Source of the DNA: Agrobacterium tumefaciens str. B6
Lineage (GTDB): Bacteria > Pseudomonadota > Alphaproteobacteria > Rhizobiales > Rhizobiaceae
Direction: 5' to 3'
DNA length: 64,000 bases
Assembly: GCF_001541315.1 (NCBI RefSeq)
Contig: NZ_LMVK01000049.1
Location: 62,001 to 126,000 of the forward strand
Under the pieces are notes generated by a model that ran no database searches, was not told where the DNA came from, and saw only the letters and a program-made list of their open reading frames with translations. The translations under genes and the position numbers were made by a program. Shown here one piece after another: positions 35,257 to 44,522 of the stretch. Position 1 is the first letter of the stretch; each line of letters begins with the position of its first letter.

Positions 35257-36465
35257 ATGAACCAATATTCTAAGACACCGAAAATGACACTGGCGTCCGA
35301 TGCAGATTACCGCAATCGCATCGAGCGCGCACAGGCCGCGATGAAGAGTGCCGATGTCGACGTCCTCGCCATCTCCGGCTTCGACTATTTGCGCTTTTTC
35401 ACCGGTCTAAACGGTCTTCCGGTCGGCAGGCCGATCTGGCTGGTGTTGCAAAAGCGGGGAACAGCGTCATTTGTGTCTCCTCGCAGTGAGGCCAAAGAGA
35501 TCAGAGCGAGATGCGCGACGCCGGTTGCGGCAGAATGGGTGGAGTGGGAAGAACCGATCCCCGCACCCATGTCGCATCAGGACGCCCTTGCAAAATATAT
35601 CGCGGAAATCGCGCCCGATGCTCGGACGATCGGCGTCGATTTTAACTCGACCTGGGCCTCGAACATCGAACTGGTCAGGCAAGTTCTCGGCCACGAGCGC
35701 ATCGTTGATGCGACGTCTATCCTGCGAGATCTACTCGCACTCAAGAATGACGCAGTTGTCGAAGGAATTCGTCGTGCAACCGACGTCGTCGCGCAACAAT
35801 ACGCGGCAGCCCGTCAGGCGATCGTTCCTGGTGCGGCAGAGTGGCAGGTCACGCTTGCCTCGCTTACCGCCGCGATTAAGCGCAGCGCTGATTTCCTGGG
35901 CGAAGATGTCGAGCAACCACGTTTCTGGCCCCATCAGATGAATATGGTCGGAAGCGGTCCTGAGCGCACTGCGCGCTGCCATTGCTCCGGCGGGGGCCGG
36001 ATCATGAACGACGGTGAGCATGTGCAGATTTGCCTGTGCGGCCAAGTGTACTGCGGATACGGGATTTGCTTCGACCGGCCGATCCCGGTGGGCTCTAAAG
36101 AGCTGCCGTTGGAGCTCCGCAAAGTTGTGAACTTCGCCCGTCAAGCGCAGGAAGCAGCTTTGGCTCGGATCAAGCCAGGGGCGACCGCTGGGGAAGTCCA
36201 CGCAGCCGCAGTGGATGTGATCGAGAGTGGGGGCTGGGATCGACCATTTCTGCATCGAACCGGCCGCGGGATTGGATATTCCGACTGGGACGGCATCGAG
36301 TTGAAGGCGAATTCCCCGGTTCGTCTTGAGGCCGGCATGGTGCTGAGTGTTGAGCCGGGAATTTATGTGGATGGCGTTGGTGGCGCCCGTTTTGGTGATA
36401 CCGTCCTCGTGACAGATACCGGCTATGAAGTCCTGACGCCCTTTGAGCTTGGAAGGGATGTCTGA
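35257..36465 (+). CDS. Creatinase-like M24-family hydrolase lacking metal ligands
   Basis: Pita-bread fold protein of the M24/creatinase family, 402 residues from an ATG preceded by GGGG; a GTG 15 codons upstream is possible. The N-terminal creatinase domain (residues 15-150) and C-terminal catalytic domain (about 165-395) are both present. The segment where peptidases have the first two metal-binding Asp residues reads 'VQICLCGQVYCGYGICFDRP', and the last 'RIED' reads 'RFGD', so three metal ligands appear lost, as in true creatinase. A C-N hydrolase of a small conjugate is therefore likelier than a metallopeptidase. It lies between the kinase and importer genes and overlaps the ATPase start by one base. 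Confidence 0.8.
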   Translation: MNQYSKTPKMTLASDADYRNRIERAQAAMKSADVDVLAISGFDYLRFFTGLNGLPVGRPIWLVLQKRGTASFVSPRSEAKEIRARCATPVAAEWVEWEEPIPAPMSHQDALAKYIAEIAPDARTIGVDFNSTWASNIELVRQVLGHERIVDATSILRDLLALKNDAVVEGIRRATDVVAQQYAAARQAIVPGAAEWQVTLASLTAAIKRSADFLGEDVEQPRFWPHQMNMVGSGPERTARCHCSGGGRIMNDGEHVQICLCGQVYCGYGICFDRPIPVGSKELPLELRKVVNFARQAQEAALARIKPGATAGEVHAAAVDVIESGGWDRPFLHRTGRGIGYSDWDGIELKANSPVRLEAGMVLSVEPGIYVDGVGGARFGDTVLVTDTGYEVLTPFELGRDV

Positions 36466-37544
36466 TGATCGATCAGCCGCTTCCCGCCGTATCGTTTCAG
36501 GGTGTCACGCGGCGCTTCGGCCCTGTCACCGCCGTTGACAACGTCAGCCTCGATATCTCGCAGGGTGAGTTCTTCGCCCTGCTGGGTTCGAGCGGCTCTG
36601 GCAAAACAACACTTCTCACGTTGCTTGCCGGGTTCGACAATCCGAACGAAGGCCAGGTGTTGATGTCGGGTGTGTCCGTTTCGGATGTCCCACCTCACAA
36701 GCGGCAGATAGGTGTGGTGTTCCAGAATTATGCTCTCTTCCCGCATCTGACAGCTGCCGAGAATGTGGCCTATCCCTTGAGGATGCGTGGAGTGGCTCGT
36801 CACGAGCGCGAAGAACGCGTCAAAGCCGCACTCGCGCTGGTCAATCTTTCCGATCGGCTCGGTGCTTATCCGATCCAGCTTTCGGGTGGTCAGCAACAGC
36901 GGGTAGCGCTCGCACGAGCGCTTGTCTTCAGTCCCGCCATCTTGCTGATGGACGAACCGCTGGGCGCGCTCGACCGGCGCCTCCGCGACCAGATGCAACA
37001 GGAATTGAAACGCATCCAGCATGAGTTGGGCATCACGGTTATCTATGTGACTCATGATCAGTCCGAAGCAATGGCTATGGCGGACCGCATCGGGATCATG
37101 TCTGCCGGGCGTCTCCTTCAGGTCGCCGATCCCGAGGCAATCTATGCAGCGCCATCCAGTCACTTCGTTGCACGCTTCATCGGAGAGTGTTCGATCCTGC
37201 GGGTCAGTGGCACCAATGAAGGCAGGGGTTACGAAATCGCAGGAGCGCGCCAGTCACTGCCCTCCCCCGCCAATGGGCCATTCGATATCGTCGTTAGACC
37301 GGAAGACGTCGCGATCCGGTCCCCATCGACAGCATCCATCGACTCTTTCGGTGTTTCCGCCACGATCCGGGAGGTGACTTACCTCGGCGCCGGATGGCGC
37401 GTGGCGTTGCAACTATCCGACGGGCAGTCGTTGCTCGCCAATGTCATGCGAGGAGACGATCTAGCTGGAAGCCTCGCTCCCGGCTCGTCGGTGAACGCAA
37501 CTTGGCAGCCGGCATCTGCCGCTGTTCTTCCGACTGAAGGATGA
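36465..37544 (+). CDS. Opine/polyamine-type ABC importer ATPase
   Basis: ABC ATPase of the PotA/FbpC/UgpC (CUT1, polyamine, opine) class, 359 residues. Walker A GSSGSGKT (near residue 42), signature LSGGQQQR, Walker B ILLMDEPLGALD and H-loop 'YVTHDQSEAM' are intact. A C-terminal TOBE regulatory domain starts near residue 240. It works with the binding protein and fused permease encoded next. Similar organisation is known for mannityl-opine importers of Ti plasmids. Confidence 0.93.
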   Translation: MIDQPLPAVSFQGVTRRFGPVTAVDNVSLDISQGEFFALLGSSGSGKTTLLTLLAGFDNPNEGQVLMSGVSVSDVPPHKRQIGVVFQNYALFPHLTAAENVAYPLRMRGVARHEREERVKAALALVNLSDRLGAYPIQLSGGQQQRVALARALVFSPAILLMDEPLGALDRRLRDQMQQELKRIQHELGITVIYVTHDQSEAMAMADRIGIMSAGRLLQVADPEAIYAAPSSHFVARFIGECSILRVSGTNEGRGYEIAGARQSLPSPANGPFDIVVRPEDVAIRSPSTASIDSFGVSATIREVTYLGAGWRVALQLSDGQSLLANVMRGDDLAGSLAPGSSVNATWQPASAAVLPTEG

Positions 37545-37601
37545 CCCTGAAGCGGAGTATGTGAGGTGGGAAAGACCCATGAAATCCAGAGGAGAAAAAA
37601 A

Positions 37602-38630
37602 ATGAAATCGAATCCATTCTTCAAGCGTATCTCTACCGCCTTGCTTGCAGCAACGGGCGTGATCATGCTGTCGGGCGTGGCATCTGCCGCCGACCTCGTT
37701 ATCTCGTCTTATGGCGGGTCTTTCCAAGACGCCCAGACAAAAGCCTATTTCGATCCTTATGCGAAGGCGAGCGGCGTGAAAGTGACCGGGACGACGGGTA
37801 CCGGCTACGCCAAGGTCAAGGCCATGGTCGAAAGTGGCAACGTGACCTGGGATGTGATCTCCGCCGAAAGCCCGGCTTTTGCAAGCGAGGTCAAGGACGG
37901 CCTGCTGGAACCGATCGACTACTCAGTCGTCAAAGCAGACAACGTGCCGGAAAATTTCCGCACGAAGTACGGTGTCGGTTACATGGTCTTCGGCACCAAT
38001 CTTGCCTGGAACAAAGACAAGTTCCCTAACGGTGTGACCCCGGCTCAATTCTTCGACCCCAACGTAAAGGGCCGACGCGTTTTGCCATCTGATGCCACGT
38101 ATTCCCTCGAATTCGCTCTAATGGGTGACGGCGTCAAGCCGGCAGATCTCTACCCTCTCGACGTCAAGCGCGCCTTGAAGGTGATCGACCGCGTGAAAGA
38201 CCAGGTCATCGGCTACAAGGGCGCTTCCGATATCCAGGCTTTGATGCAGCAGGGTGAAGCGGATATCGTATATGCCGGAACCGGCCGCATCAAGAACGCT
38301 ATCAAGGCTGGCGCAAACTGGTCTTATAGCTGGGAAGGAGCATTGGCCGACACGGAATATTGGGCTGTGCCAAAGGGCGCGCCGCATGCCGCCGAGGCCA
38401 TGAAGTTCATAAACTTCGCCGTCCAGGCCGAACCACAGGCCGAACTGACCCGCGTGATCGCTTATGGCCCAACCAATGTCGATGCGCTGAGACTTCTTGA
38501 CCCGGCCGTTGCCAAGGACCTCCCAAGCTACCCTGCAAATGCAAAGCTCGGCGCCGTCCTCAACTCGAAATGGTGGAACGACAACTACGACGCCGTAAAG
38601 GCCGAGTGGACGACGTACATCATGCAGTAA
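37602..38630 (+). CDS. Opine/polyamine-type substrate-binding protein
   Basis: Extracellular solute-binding protein of the PotD/spermidine-putrescine-like group (SBP_bac_8 class), 342 residues. The ATG after AGGAGAAAAAAA starts a normal signal peptide (cleavage after ASA near residue 30). The mature N-terminus 'ADLVISSYGGSFQDAQTKAY' and 'VESGNVTWDVIS' are shared with the second binding protein at 43331. In rhizobial plasmids this subfamily often binds opines or Amadori compounds. Confidence 0.9.
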   Translation: MKSNPFFKRISTALLAATGVIMLSGVASAADLVISSYGGSFQDAQTKAYFDPYAKASGVKVTGTTGTGYAKVKAMVESGNVTWDVISAESPAFASEVKDGLLEPIDYSVVKADNVPENFRTKYGVGYMVFGTNLAWNKDKFPNGVTPAQFFDPNVKGRRVLPSDATYSLEFALMGDGVKPADLYPLDVKRALKVIDRVKDQVIGYKGASDIQALMQQGEADIVYAGTGRIKNAIKAGANWSYSWEGALADTEYWAVPKGAPHAAEAMKFINFAVQAEPQAELTRVIAYGPTNVDALRLLDPAVAKDLPSYPANAKLGAVLNSKWWNDNYDAVKAEWTTYIMQ

Positions 38631-38656
38631 CGCGTGAAAGTTGAGGAGGATAGAAG

Positions 38657-40438
38657 ATGAGCCAGAAAAAACTTGTAAATTGGGGGCAAACCTTTCTGCT
38701 CCTGCCCGTATTCGTCGTCCTCCTCCTCGCTTTCTTCGTGCCGCTGCTCGCCATCCTGCCGCAGGCATTCGGAGGCGATGCGGTCGCACGGTTTCTCAAG
38801 ATATTCGCAGGGCCTGTTTATCTCAAGATTATCTGGACCACGGTTCGAATGAGCCTTGAGGCGACAGCTATCACCCTCATTGTATCTTTCCCGCTCGCCT
38901 GGCTGCTCAGTCGGGCAACGGGGATCAAGGCATTGCTTCTTGGACTATTGGTTCTTGTTCCATTCCTCACGAGTGTGCTTGTGCGTACATTCGCCTGGAT
39001 CGCGATCCTTGGACAGCGCGGACTCGTCAACGGAACCCTGCTGAGTCTTGGGTTGATTTCCGAGCCACTTCCGCTGCTGTTCAGTGAGCCAGCTGTCGTT
39101 CTAGCGCTCGTGCACTCTTCCATACCGATGATGGTGTTTTCGCTCGTCACGGTGCTCCGTCGTATCGACGGCCGGATCTTACTCGCCGCAAACACCCTTG
39201 GTGCAAACCCACTGCGTGCCTGGTTGGGCGTTGTCATCCCGCTCTCCATCCGCGGCATCCAGTCCGGCGTAATCATCACCTTCCTGTTCACGATCGCGAG
39301 CTTTATCGCTCCGGCACTTTTGGGCAACCAGCGCCAGCAAATGCTTGCTCAGGTGATCCAGTCGGAGATCGAAACCGGGGCTGATTGGGCCCTTGCCGCA
39401 GCGCTCGGCATCACGCTTGCAGTTGTTGCCACGATCGTCGTTGTAGGGTTGAGCATGGTGGCACGCCTTTTATCTCGTTGGCAGCGCCCGGGGCCGCTAT
39501 CTCTCAATTCTCAAGGACAGAATGGAGTAAAGGTCGATACCAGCCTGCTCCGCCGCCAGATATCAGTACCGAACGCAAGTCGAACTTCTTCCGTGATATG
39601 GCGCTTGGCCACTCGCGCTGTTCCCCCAACCTACCTTTTGCTGATATCGACATTCATTCTGCTTCCGTTGCTCATACTTTTCCCAGTTTCGTTCAGCTCT
39701 GCAGATGTCCTAATTTTCCCGCCACCAGGCTATTCGTTGCGCTGGTTTGAAACGATCCTCGGTAGTCCTGAATGGATGGGTGCTGCGCTCACAAGCCTTC
39801 GCATCGGCGTTGCAACCTGTGCACTCAGCCTTCTTCTCGCAACCCTTGCTGTAATTGGCTTTGGGCGTGGCCGTTTCTTGTTTCGGGAAGCACTGGAGGC
39901 TGTGGTACAATTTCCCCTGAGCGTGCCTGCGGTGGTTTTTGCGCTTGGAGCGTATTTGACGTTCTCCAAGGTGGGGCTGGTCGATACGGAGGCCGGCATT
40001 GTTATCGCGCACACCGTTCTGATTTTCCCTGTCGTCTTCCTTGTTGCATCGGCCACATATAGCTCTATCGATCCTTCACTTTCCCTCGCCGCTTCCAGTC
40101 TTGGGGCGAACGCTTGGCAGACCTTCCGCACCATCGTCTTTCCGCTACTGCTGCCAGGTCTGGCCATCGGTGGTCTCCTCGCGATGCTGCTTTCATTCGA
40201 TGAATCGGTCGCGTCAATTTTTCTCAGCGACCTTTCGGTCAAAACCCTGCCGAGAAAGTTGTGGGAGGGCATACGCTTCAACACCAGTCCGGAATCAGCG
40301 GCAGTTTCGGCTCTGCTTCTTGGTGTGACATGCACAGTGATCATGGTCGGCATGGCCTTCATTCTGGGGCGTAGGAAAGTTGCCGGAGCGCCAGGAGCGA
40401 TTGCCGTCCTCACACCACCGGCGACAGACGCTGAATAA
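38657..40438 (+). CDS. Opine/polyamine-type importer, two permeases fused in one chain
   Basis: A single 593-residue chain holds both membrane subunits (PotB-like then PotC-like), each with about six spans. The first ends near residue 275, then a hydrophilic linker of about 35 residues ('RPGPLSLNSQ') leads to a basic segment and the second half from about residue 320. EAA loops lie near 'ANTLGANPLRAWLGVVIPL' and 'ASSLGANAWQTFRTIVFPL'. The related second importer (45637-47339) keeps the two permeases as separate, overlapping genes. The fusion appears genuine because no stop interrupts the linker. Confidence 0.88.
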   Translation: MSQKKLVNWGQTFLLLPVFVVLLLAFFVPLLAILPQAFGGDAVARFLKIFAGPVYLKIIWTTVRMSLEATAITLIVSFPLAWLLSRATGIKALLLGLLVLVPFLTSVLVRTFAWIAILGQRGLVNGTLLSLGLISEPLPLLFSEPAVVLALVHSSIPMMVFSLVTVLRRIDGRILLAANTLGANPLRAWLGVVIPLSIRGIQSGVIITFLFTIASFIAPALLGNQRQQMLAQVIQSEIETGADWALAAALGITLAVVATIVVVGLSMVARLLSRWQRPGPLSLNSQGQNGVKVDTSLLRRQISVPNASRTSSVIWRLATRAVPPTYLLLISTFILLPLLILFPVSFSSADVLIFPPPGYSLRWFETILGSPEWMGAALTSLRIGVATCALSLLLATLAVIGFGRGRFLFREALEAVVQFPLSVPAVVFALGAYLTFSKVGLVDTEAGIVIAHTVLIFPVVFLVASATYSSIDPSLSLAASSLGANAWQTFRTIVFPLLLPGLAIGGLLAMLLSFDESVASIFLSDLSVKTLPRKLWEGIRFNTSPESAAVSALLLGVTCTVIMVGMAFILGRRKVAGAPGAIAVLTPPATDAE

Positions 40439-40474
40439 GCGATCCGATCTCATCCGTGCCTCCCAAGGCAAAAT

Positions 40475-40504
40475 GGCTGCCGTCGGAATTCGCCGACGGC
40501 AGCC
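40475..40504 (+). terminator. Strong stem-loop after first opine-type importer
   Basis: Perfect 12-base inverted repeat GGCTGCCGTCGG / CCGACGGCAGCC with a 6-base loop (AATTCG), 36 bases after the permease stop. No T-run follows. Probable operon end. Confidence 0.7.
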
Positions 40505-40579
40505 GGCAAAAGCATAATTTCAACAGTCAGCAACCATGGACGTTTCAGACCACCAGACGAAAACAGCGAGGGATACGCA

Positions 40580-40771
40580 GTGACGAAAGCGAACAAAGAC
40601 AGGCGCGAGGAAACTCCAAACCTCATCGCTCACTACCGGCCCCTTCGTCTGAAAGCAGTAGTGGCCGCAACGACAGTGCGAGGAAACTGCCCGGACAAAT
40701 TGAATGACGCGAAGGGCCAGGAAATGTGCGGGTGGGGCCGGGATTCTCCTGAACCATACTTCTCCGACTGA
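40580..40771 (+). CDS. Possible small protein upstream of chemoreceptor
   Basis: A 63-codon frame with a GTG start and GAGGGAT upstream. The 'LIAHYRPLRLKAVVAA' stretch recalls small, poorly known rhizobial proteins with a 'YRxxGxxAVxAA' pattern; the rest looks non-specific. Evidence is thin: it may be chance coding in the 576-base gap between importer and chemoreceptor. Confidence 0.25.
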   Translation: MTKANKDRREETPNLIAHYRPLRLKAVVAATTVRGNCPDKLNDAKGQEMCGWGRDSPEPYFSD

Positions 40772-40772
40772 T

Positions 40773-40855
40773 CTTGGTTGATCTCGCTGTGCTTAAGCAG
40801 GTGCCTTCTCTCTCAGACCTGCAGCGGACCTAAAGCCCGGCACAGATCAACCAAG
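40773..40855 (+). repeat. Nested inverted repeats upstream of chemoreceptor gene
   Basis: CTTGGTTGATCT (40773-40784) and AGATCAACCAAG (40844-40855) are perfect 12-base complements; next to them GTGC pairs with GCAC (with a small bulge), and an inner pair GCAGGT / ACCTGC (40797-40802, 40817-40822) sits inside. Together these fold an 83-base two-level hairpin. It could be a structured leader, a small RNA or a bidirectional terminator. The following 120 bases hold nothing recognisable apart from the next hairpin. Confidence 0.5.
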
Positions 40856-40976
40856 GCCCCTGAAATTCGACGCTTCACTGAATGTGGCGAGGCGTTCAGC
40901 TGCGAAGCAGGAACAGCTTTGCGGTTTTAGCCGAAGGGTGACGTCCACCCGACGGGTTGGTTCTTGGCAAAGGGCG

Positions 40977-40999
40977 GGCAGATGGCGATCCCATCTGCC
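40977..40999 (+). promoter_or_regulatory. Hairpin directly before chemoreceptor ribosome site
   Basis: Perfect 9-base inverted repeat GGCAGATGG / CCATCTGCC with a CGATC loop ends one base before the GAAGGGGG ribosome site of the chemoreceptor gene. Such placement could affect ribosome access or mRNA stability. Confidence 0.45.
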
Positions 41000-41014
41000 G
41001 GAAGGGGGATCTAA

Positions 41015-43234
41015 ATGAGAAATCTGGGACTGGTTCTAACGACCGCACTACGATCGCTGATGACGCTAACGGCGCGGGTCGGCTTTCTGATCGATAGGAT
41101 GTTGTCGCGCTACACGATCCGCACAAAAGTACTTTTGTTTGTATTTCCCTTTGTTCTCAGCATTTCGGCCGTGGGTTTTGTCGGACTGTTCGCATCCGGG
41201 CTACTACAAGGGCGGATGGAGATATCCAACAGCGTTTTGCAGTCGCTGTCCGGGTTCAAGAATCTTAGCGCTTCAATGGATGGGTTTTTGCGCGCCCCAA
41301 GCGAGGGCGCGCGGGACACCCTCTTATCTCAAATTAAATCACAAGCGTCCGATTTGATTAGCCTATCGCAGGAGATCGGAAGCGGAAACGAGAGCCACGC
41401 CGACCTCCAAAAAGCGGCAAAAGCGACCGCGGATGTTGCCGCTATCGTTGAAGATCTCTGGACGCTGTATGACCTGGAAACGAAATATCGTGCCGCGATC
41501 AAATCTGCTCAGAGCGGCATTATCTCTGTTCGCTTCAACTTAAGCGCAGTTACCCAGGAAATGCAGGATTCTCTGCTTGGTTGGAACAACGATGCCACAG
41601 CAGTTCTTCCCATGCTCCAGCAAACGCGGAATTTGGAAGAATCGATCTCTTCCTTGCAACTGATCCTGGGTGAGTTCACGTCCAAGGCCGATGGTGAGAA
41701 TTTAGTTCGTTTGCGTCAAGAGATAGCCAGACTTAGTAAAAGCATCACGGCGCTCAAGCAAAAATCACAAGAAAACGATGTGGCTACCGATATCGAAGCC
41801 GCAATGGAGGGGCCAGTTGCAGACTTGGAGGTGAACGGCTCCAAGCTGGTCGAGACCCTTGATAAGCGTGATCTCTCTTATATTGAAGCCCGCACTCAGC
41901 TTGATGAGATTTGGAATCAGCTCAGCACTTTTGCAGAGGGTGAGAAACATCGAGCCAGTGGCGAACGTGGTCAGGCAAATTCAATCTCGATCATTGCAAT
42001 CATTTTTGGAGTTGCCTTCTCTGTCATCGGGGGTATCGCATTGACCCTCACGTTGCAGCGGCCAATCGGCGAGATTACCGCGGCCATGCGGCGTATCGCC
42101 GACGGTGCCCTTGACACTAGCATTTCCAGCCAAAAGCGCTCCGACGAAATCGGCGATATGGCCCGAGCCCTCGGCATCTTCAAGGAAAATGCAATCTCCA
42201 AGATCCGTATCGAGGAGCAGAGCGAGGAAGAGCGGAGAGCCGCAGATCAGGAGCGGCAGCGCAACGACGCCGAAAAGCACGAATTGGATCGCCAGATTGA
42301 ATTTGCGGTCAACGAACTTGCGGGCGGTCTAGGGCGCATGGCGCGAGGCGATATTTCCTCGACAATTGACACACCCTTTATCGGTCGCCTCGAGCAACTT
42401 CGAGAAGACTTCAATCGATCGATGCTCCGCCTTCAGGCGACCATGAGGGATATCCGTAACAATGTTGAAATGATCCAGTCTAACGGCAGCGAGATGGCGC
42501 AGTCCGCAGGAGATCTCGCCAAACGCACAGAGCAGCAAGCGGCGTCCCTCGAAGAAACGGCCGCAGCCGTCGACCAGATTACGGTAACCGTCCGATCTTC
42601 AGCTGAACGCGCCAAAGATGTTGCTCTCATCGTCCGACAGGCCAAAGTTAGCGCCGACGAATCCGCGGTAGTCGTCACCAATGCTACTGACGCAATGAGC
42701 CGCATAGAAGACGCCTCGCGTCATATCGAGCAGATTATCGGCGTTATCGACGAAATCGCGTTTCAGACCAACTTGCTCGCGCTCAACGCCGGTATCGAAG
42801 CCGCTCGGGCGGGTGAGTCAGGCAAGGGATTTGCGGTTGTAGCCATGGAGGTCCGCGAGTTGGCACAGCGCTCCGCTGCAGCTGCGGGTGAGATAAAGGG
42901 CCTGATCAACAAATCGACCAGCGAGGTCACCACAGGTTCTCTATTGGTCCAGGAAGCCGGCAAAGCACTCGCCAACATCAGCAGCCAAATCGTCGTTATC
43001 AGTCAGCATGTCGAGATGATTGCTCGCGCAAGCCACGACCAGTCCAGCGCCCTGCAGGAAGTCAATTCCACTATCACTCAGATCGACCAGATGACCCACC
43101 AGAATGCTGCAATGGTTGAGGAGACGACAGCTGCAAGCATGGCCTTGGCCGCCGAAGCAGACACGCTCACGACGCTGATTTCGCACTTCCAACTCAAGGG
43201 AAATGCAAAATCTGTCGCCGACCGCGCTGCATAG
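41015..43234 (+). CDS. Methyl-accepting chemotaxis protein
   Basis: Full-length transmembrane chemoreceptor of 739 residues. A first span (about residues 37-62) precedes a roughly 260-residue, mostly helical periplasmic domain. The second span ('[20 protein letters not shown]', near 328-347) leads to a HAMP domain ('[19 protein letters not shown]'), then a charged linker and a second HAMP-like stretch. The cytoplasmic signalling domain has the conserved hairpin tip '[20 protein letters not shown]' (near residue 577). No CheR pentapeptide is at the C-terminus. Sitting between two opine-type importers, it probably directs taxis to their substrates. A diverged fragment of a similar receptor lies at 48173. 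Confidence 0.92.
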   Translation: MRNLGLVLTTALRSLMTLTARVGFLIDRMLSRYTIRTKVLLFVFPFVLSISAVGFVGLFASGLLQGRMEISNSVLQSLSGFKNLSASMDGFLRAPSEGARDTLLSQIKSQASDLISLSQEIGSGNESHADLQKAAKATADVAAIVEDLWTLYDLETKYRAAIKSAQSGIISVRFNLSAVTQEMQDSLLGWNNDATAVLPMLQQTRNLEESISSLQLILGEFTSKADGENLVRLRQEIARLSKSITALKQKSQENDVATDIEAAMEGPVADLEVNGSKLVETLDKRDLSYIEARTQLDEIWNQLSTFAEGEKHRASGERGQANSISIIAIIFGVAFSVIGGIALTLTLQRPIGEITAAMRRIADGALDTSISSQKRSDEIGDMARALGIFKENAISKIRIEEQSEEERRAADQERQRNDAEKHELDRQIEFAVNELAGGLGRMARGDISSTIDTPFIGRLEQLREDFNRSMLRLQATMRDIRNNVEMIQSNGSEMAQSAGDLAKRTEQQAASLEETAAAVDQITVTVRSSAERAKDVALIVRQAKVSADESAVVVTNATDAMSRIEDASRHIEQIIGVIDEIAFQTNLLALNAGIEAARAGESGKGFAVVAMEVRELAQRSAAAAGEIKGLINKSTSEVTTGSLLVQEAGKALANISSQIVVISQHVEMIARASHDQSSALQEVNSTITQIDQMTHQNAAMVEETTAASMALAAEADTLTTLISHFQLKGNAKSVADRAA

Positions 43235-43330
43235 GCACTGGAGGATCCCGGCAGAACGAACTTGTCTTCGATCAGTGCCCCGAAGACAGAATTCGAAGTC
43301 CTTGCGGCGCTGATCAGAGAGAAAAGGGGA

Positions 43331-44395
43331 ATGAAAATGCGACAACTGAAAATGATCCAAATCGCGGCGGCTGTTTCTGCAGTTTTGATCGCAGGCCAGG
43401 TTTCGGTTGCTTATGCAGCCGATGTGGTTATTGCCTCTTCAGGCGGCGGATGGCAGGAGGCGCAGGACAAGGCCCTATGGGCGCCTGCGGCGAAGGCTTT
43501 GAACATCACCTACACCCAGGACACTTTCCAGAACTGGGCCGAAGCGCGAGCGCAGGTAGAATCGGGCTCGGTAACGTGGGACATTATTCAGATCGGCATC
43601 GCCGATGAGCCTCAGGCCAAGGCTGCGGGCGTTCTTGAGAAGCTTGATCCCGACATCGTCAATAAGGCTGACTTTCCCCCTGGCTCTGTCACCGACAGTT
43701 TCGTTGCCAACAGCAATTACTCGACCCTTATCGCCTGGAACAAAAAGACTTACGGCGACAATGGCCCCAAATCGATGGCTGACTTCTTCGACGTTAAGAA
43801 ATTTCCGGGAAAAAGGGCACTTTGGAACCAGCCGATCGGCATGATCGAAGCCGCCGCACTGGCACTGGGCACGCCTCGTGACAAGGTTTACGAGTTTCTT
43901 TCTACAGAGGAAGGACGCAAGGCTGCGATAGCCAAGCTGACCGAGCTTGCACCGAGTGTATCGGTGTGGTGGGAAAGTGGCGCACAGGCAGCACAGCTCA
44001 TCAAGGATGGTGAAGTCGACATGATCATCACCTGGGGCGGTCGCGTCCAGGGAGCGATCAACGATGGTGCGAACTTCGCCTACACCTTCAACGATGCGCA
44101 GCTCGGAACAGATGGCTATGCCATCGTGAAGGGCGCTCCGCATCGCGATGCCGCAATGCGCTTCCTAAAGGAGATGTCCAAGGCCGAGTACCAGAAGGAT
44201 CTCCCGAACTCGTTTGCCACCGCGCCAGCAAACATGAAGGCTTATGATCTGGCGAAATACACGCCCGAGAAGATGGCGACGATGGCCTCAGCCCCAGAGA
44301 ACGTTGCCGTTCAGTATTCGGTCGATCCCAACTTCTGGGCGAAGCATGCCAAGTGGGCCTCCGAGGCATACGACAACGTGCGCCTATCTCGCTAA
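43331..44395 (+). CDS. Mot-like opine importer, substrate-binding protein
   Basis: Periplasmic binding protein of the PotD-like/SBP_bac_8 class, 354 residues; the ATG follows AAAAGGGGA and starts a signal peptide (cleavage after AYA near residue 31). The mature N-terminus ('ADVVIASSGGGWQEAQDKAL') and 'VESGSVTWDII' show paralogy with the protein at 37602. It opens a binding protein-ATPase-permease-permease operon that is followed by a TraR-like gene, the arrangement reported for the mannopine (mot) operon of octopine Ti plasmids. Mannopine or a related compound is the inferred substrate. Confidence 0.88.
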   Translation: MKMRQLKMIQIAAAVSAVLIAGQVSVAYAADVVIASSGGGWQEAQDKALWAPAAKALNITYTQDTFQNWAEARAQVESGSVTWDIIQIGIADEPQAKAAGVLEKLDPDIVNKADFPPGSVTDSFVANSNYSTLIAWNKKTYGDNGPKSMADFFDVKKFPGKRALWNQPIGMIEAAALALGTPRDKVYEFLSTEEGRKAAIAKLTELAPSVSVWWESGAQAAQLIKDGEVDMIITWGGRVQGAINDGANFAYTFNDAQLGTDGYAIVKGAPHRDAAMRFLKEMSKAEYQKDLPNSFATAPANMKAYDLAKYTPEKMATMASAPENVAVQYSVDPNFWAKHAKWASEAYDNVRLSR

Positions 44396-44408
44396 CTGCC
44401 AAAACAGG

Positions 44409-44436
44409 CCCAGCTCTCTGATCCTAGGGAGCTGGG
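44409..44436 (+). terminator. Intra-operon stem-loop after binding-protein gene
   Basis: CCCAGCTCTC / GGGAGCTGGG forms a 10-pair stem (one G-T) with an 8-base loop, starting 14 bases after the stop. No T-run follows, although a pyrimidine-rich stretch does. Probably it protects or partly terminates the message so that the binding protein is made in excess over membrane subunits. Confidence 0.55.
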
Positions 44437-44522
44437 ATTCTCTCTTCATGATCCGAATTAAGGGGGAGCTTGTCTCCCTCGCCGGGATGAAGATGCGCAG
44501 TCGATCCGACAGAGGACCCAAC

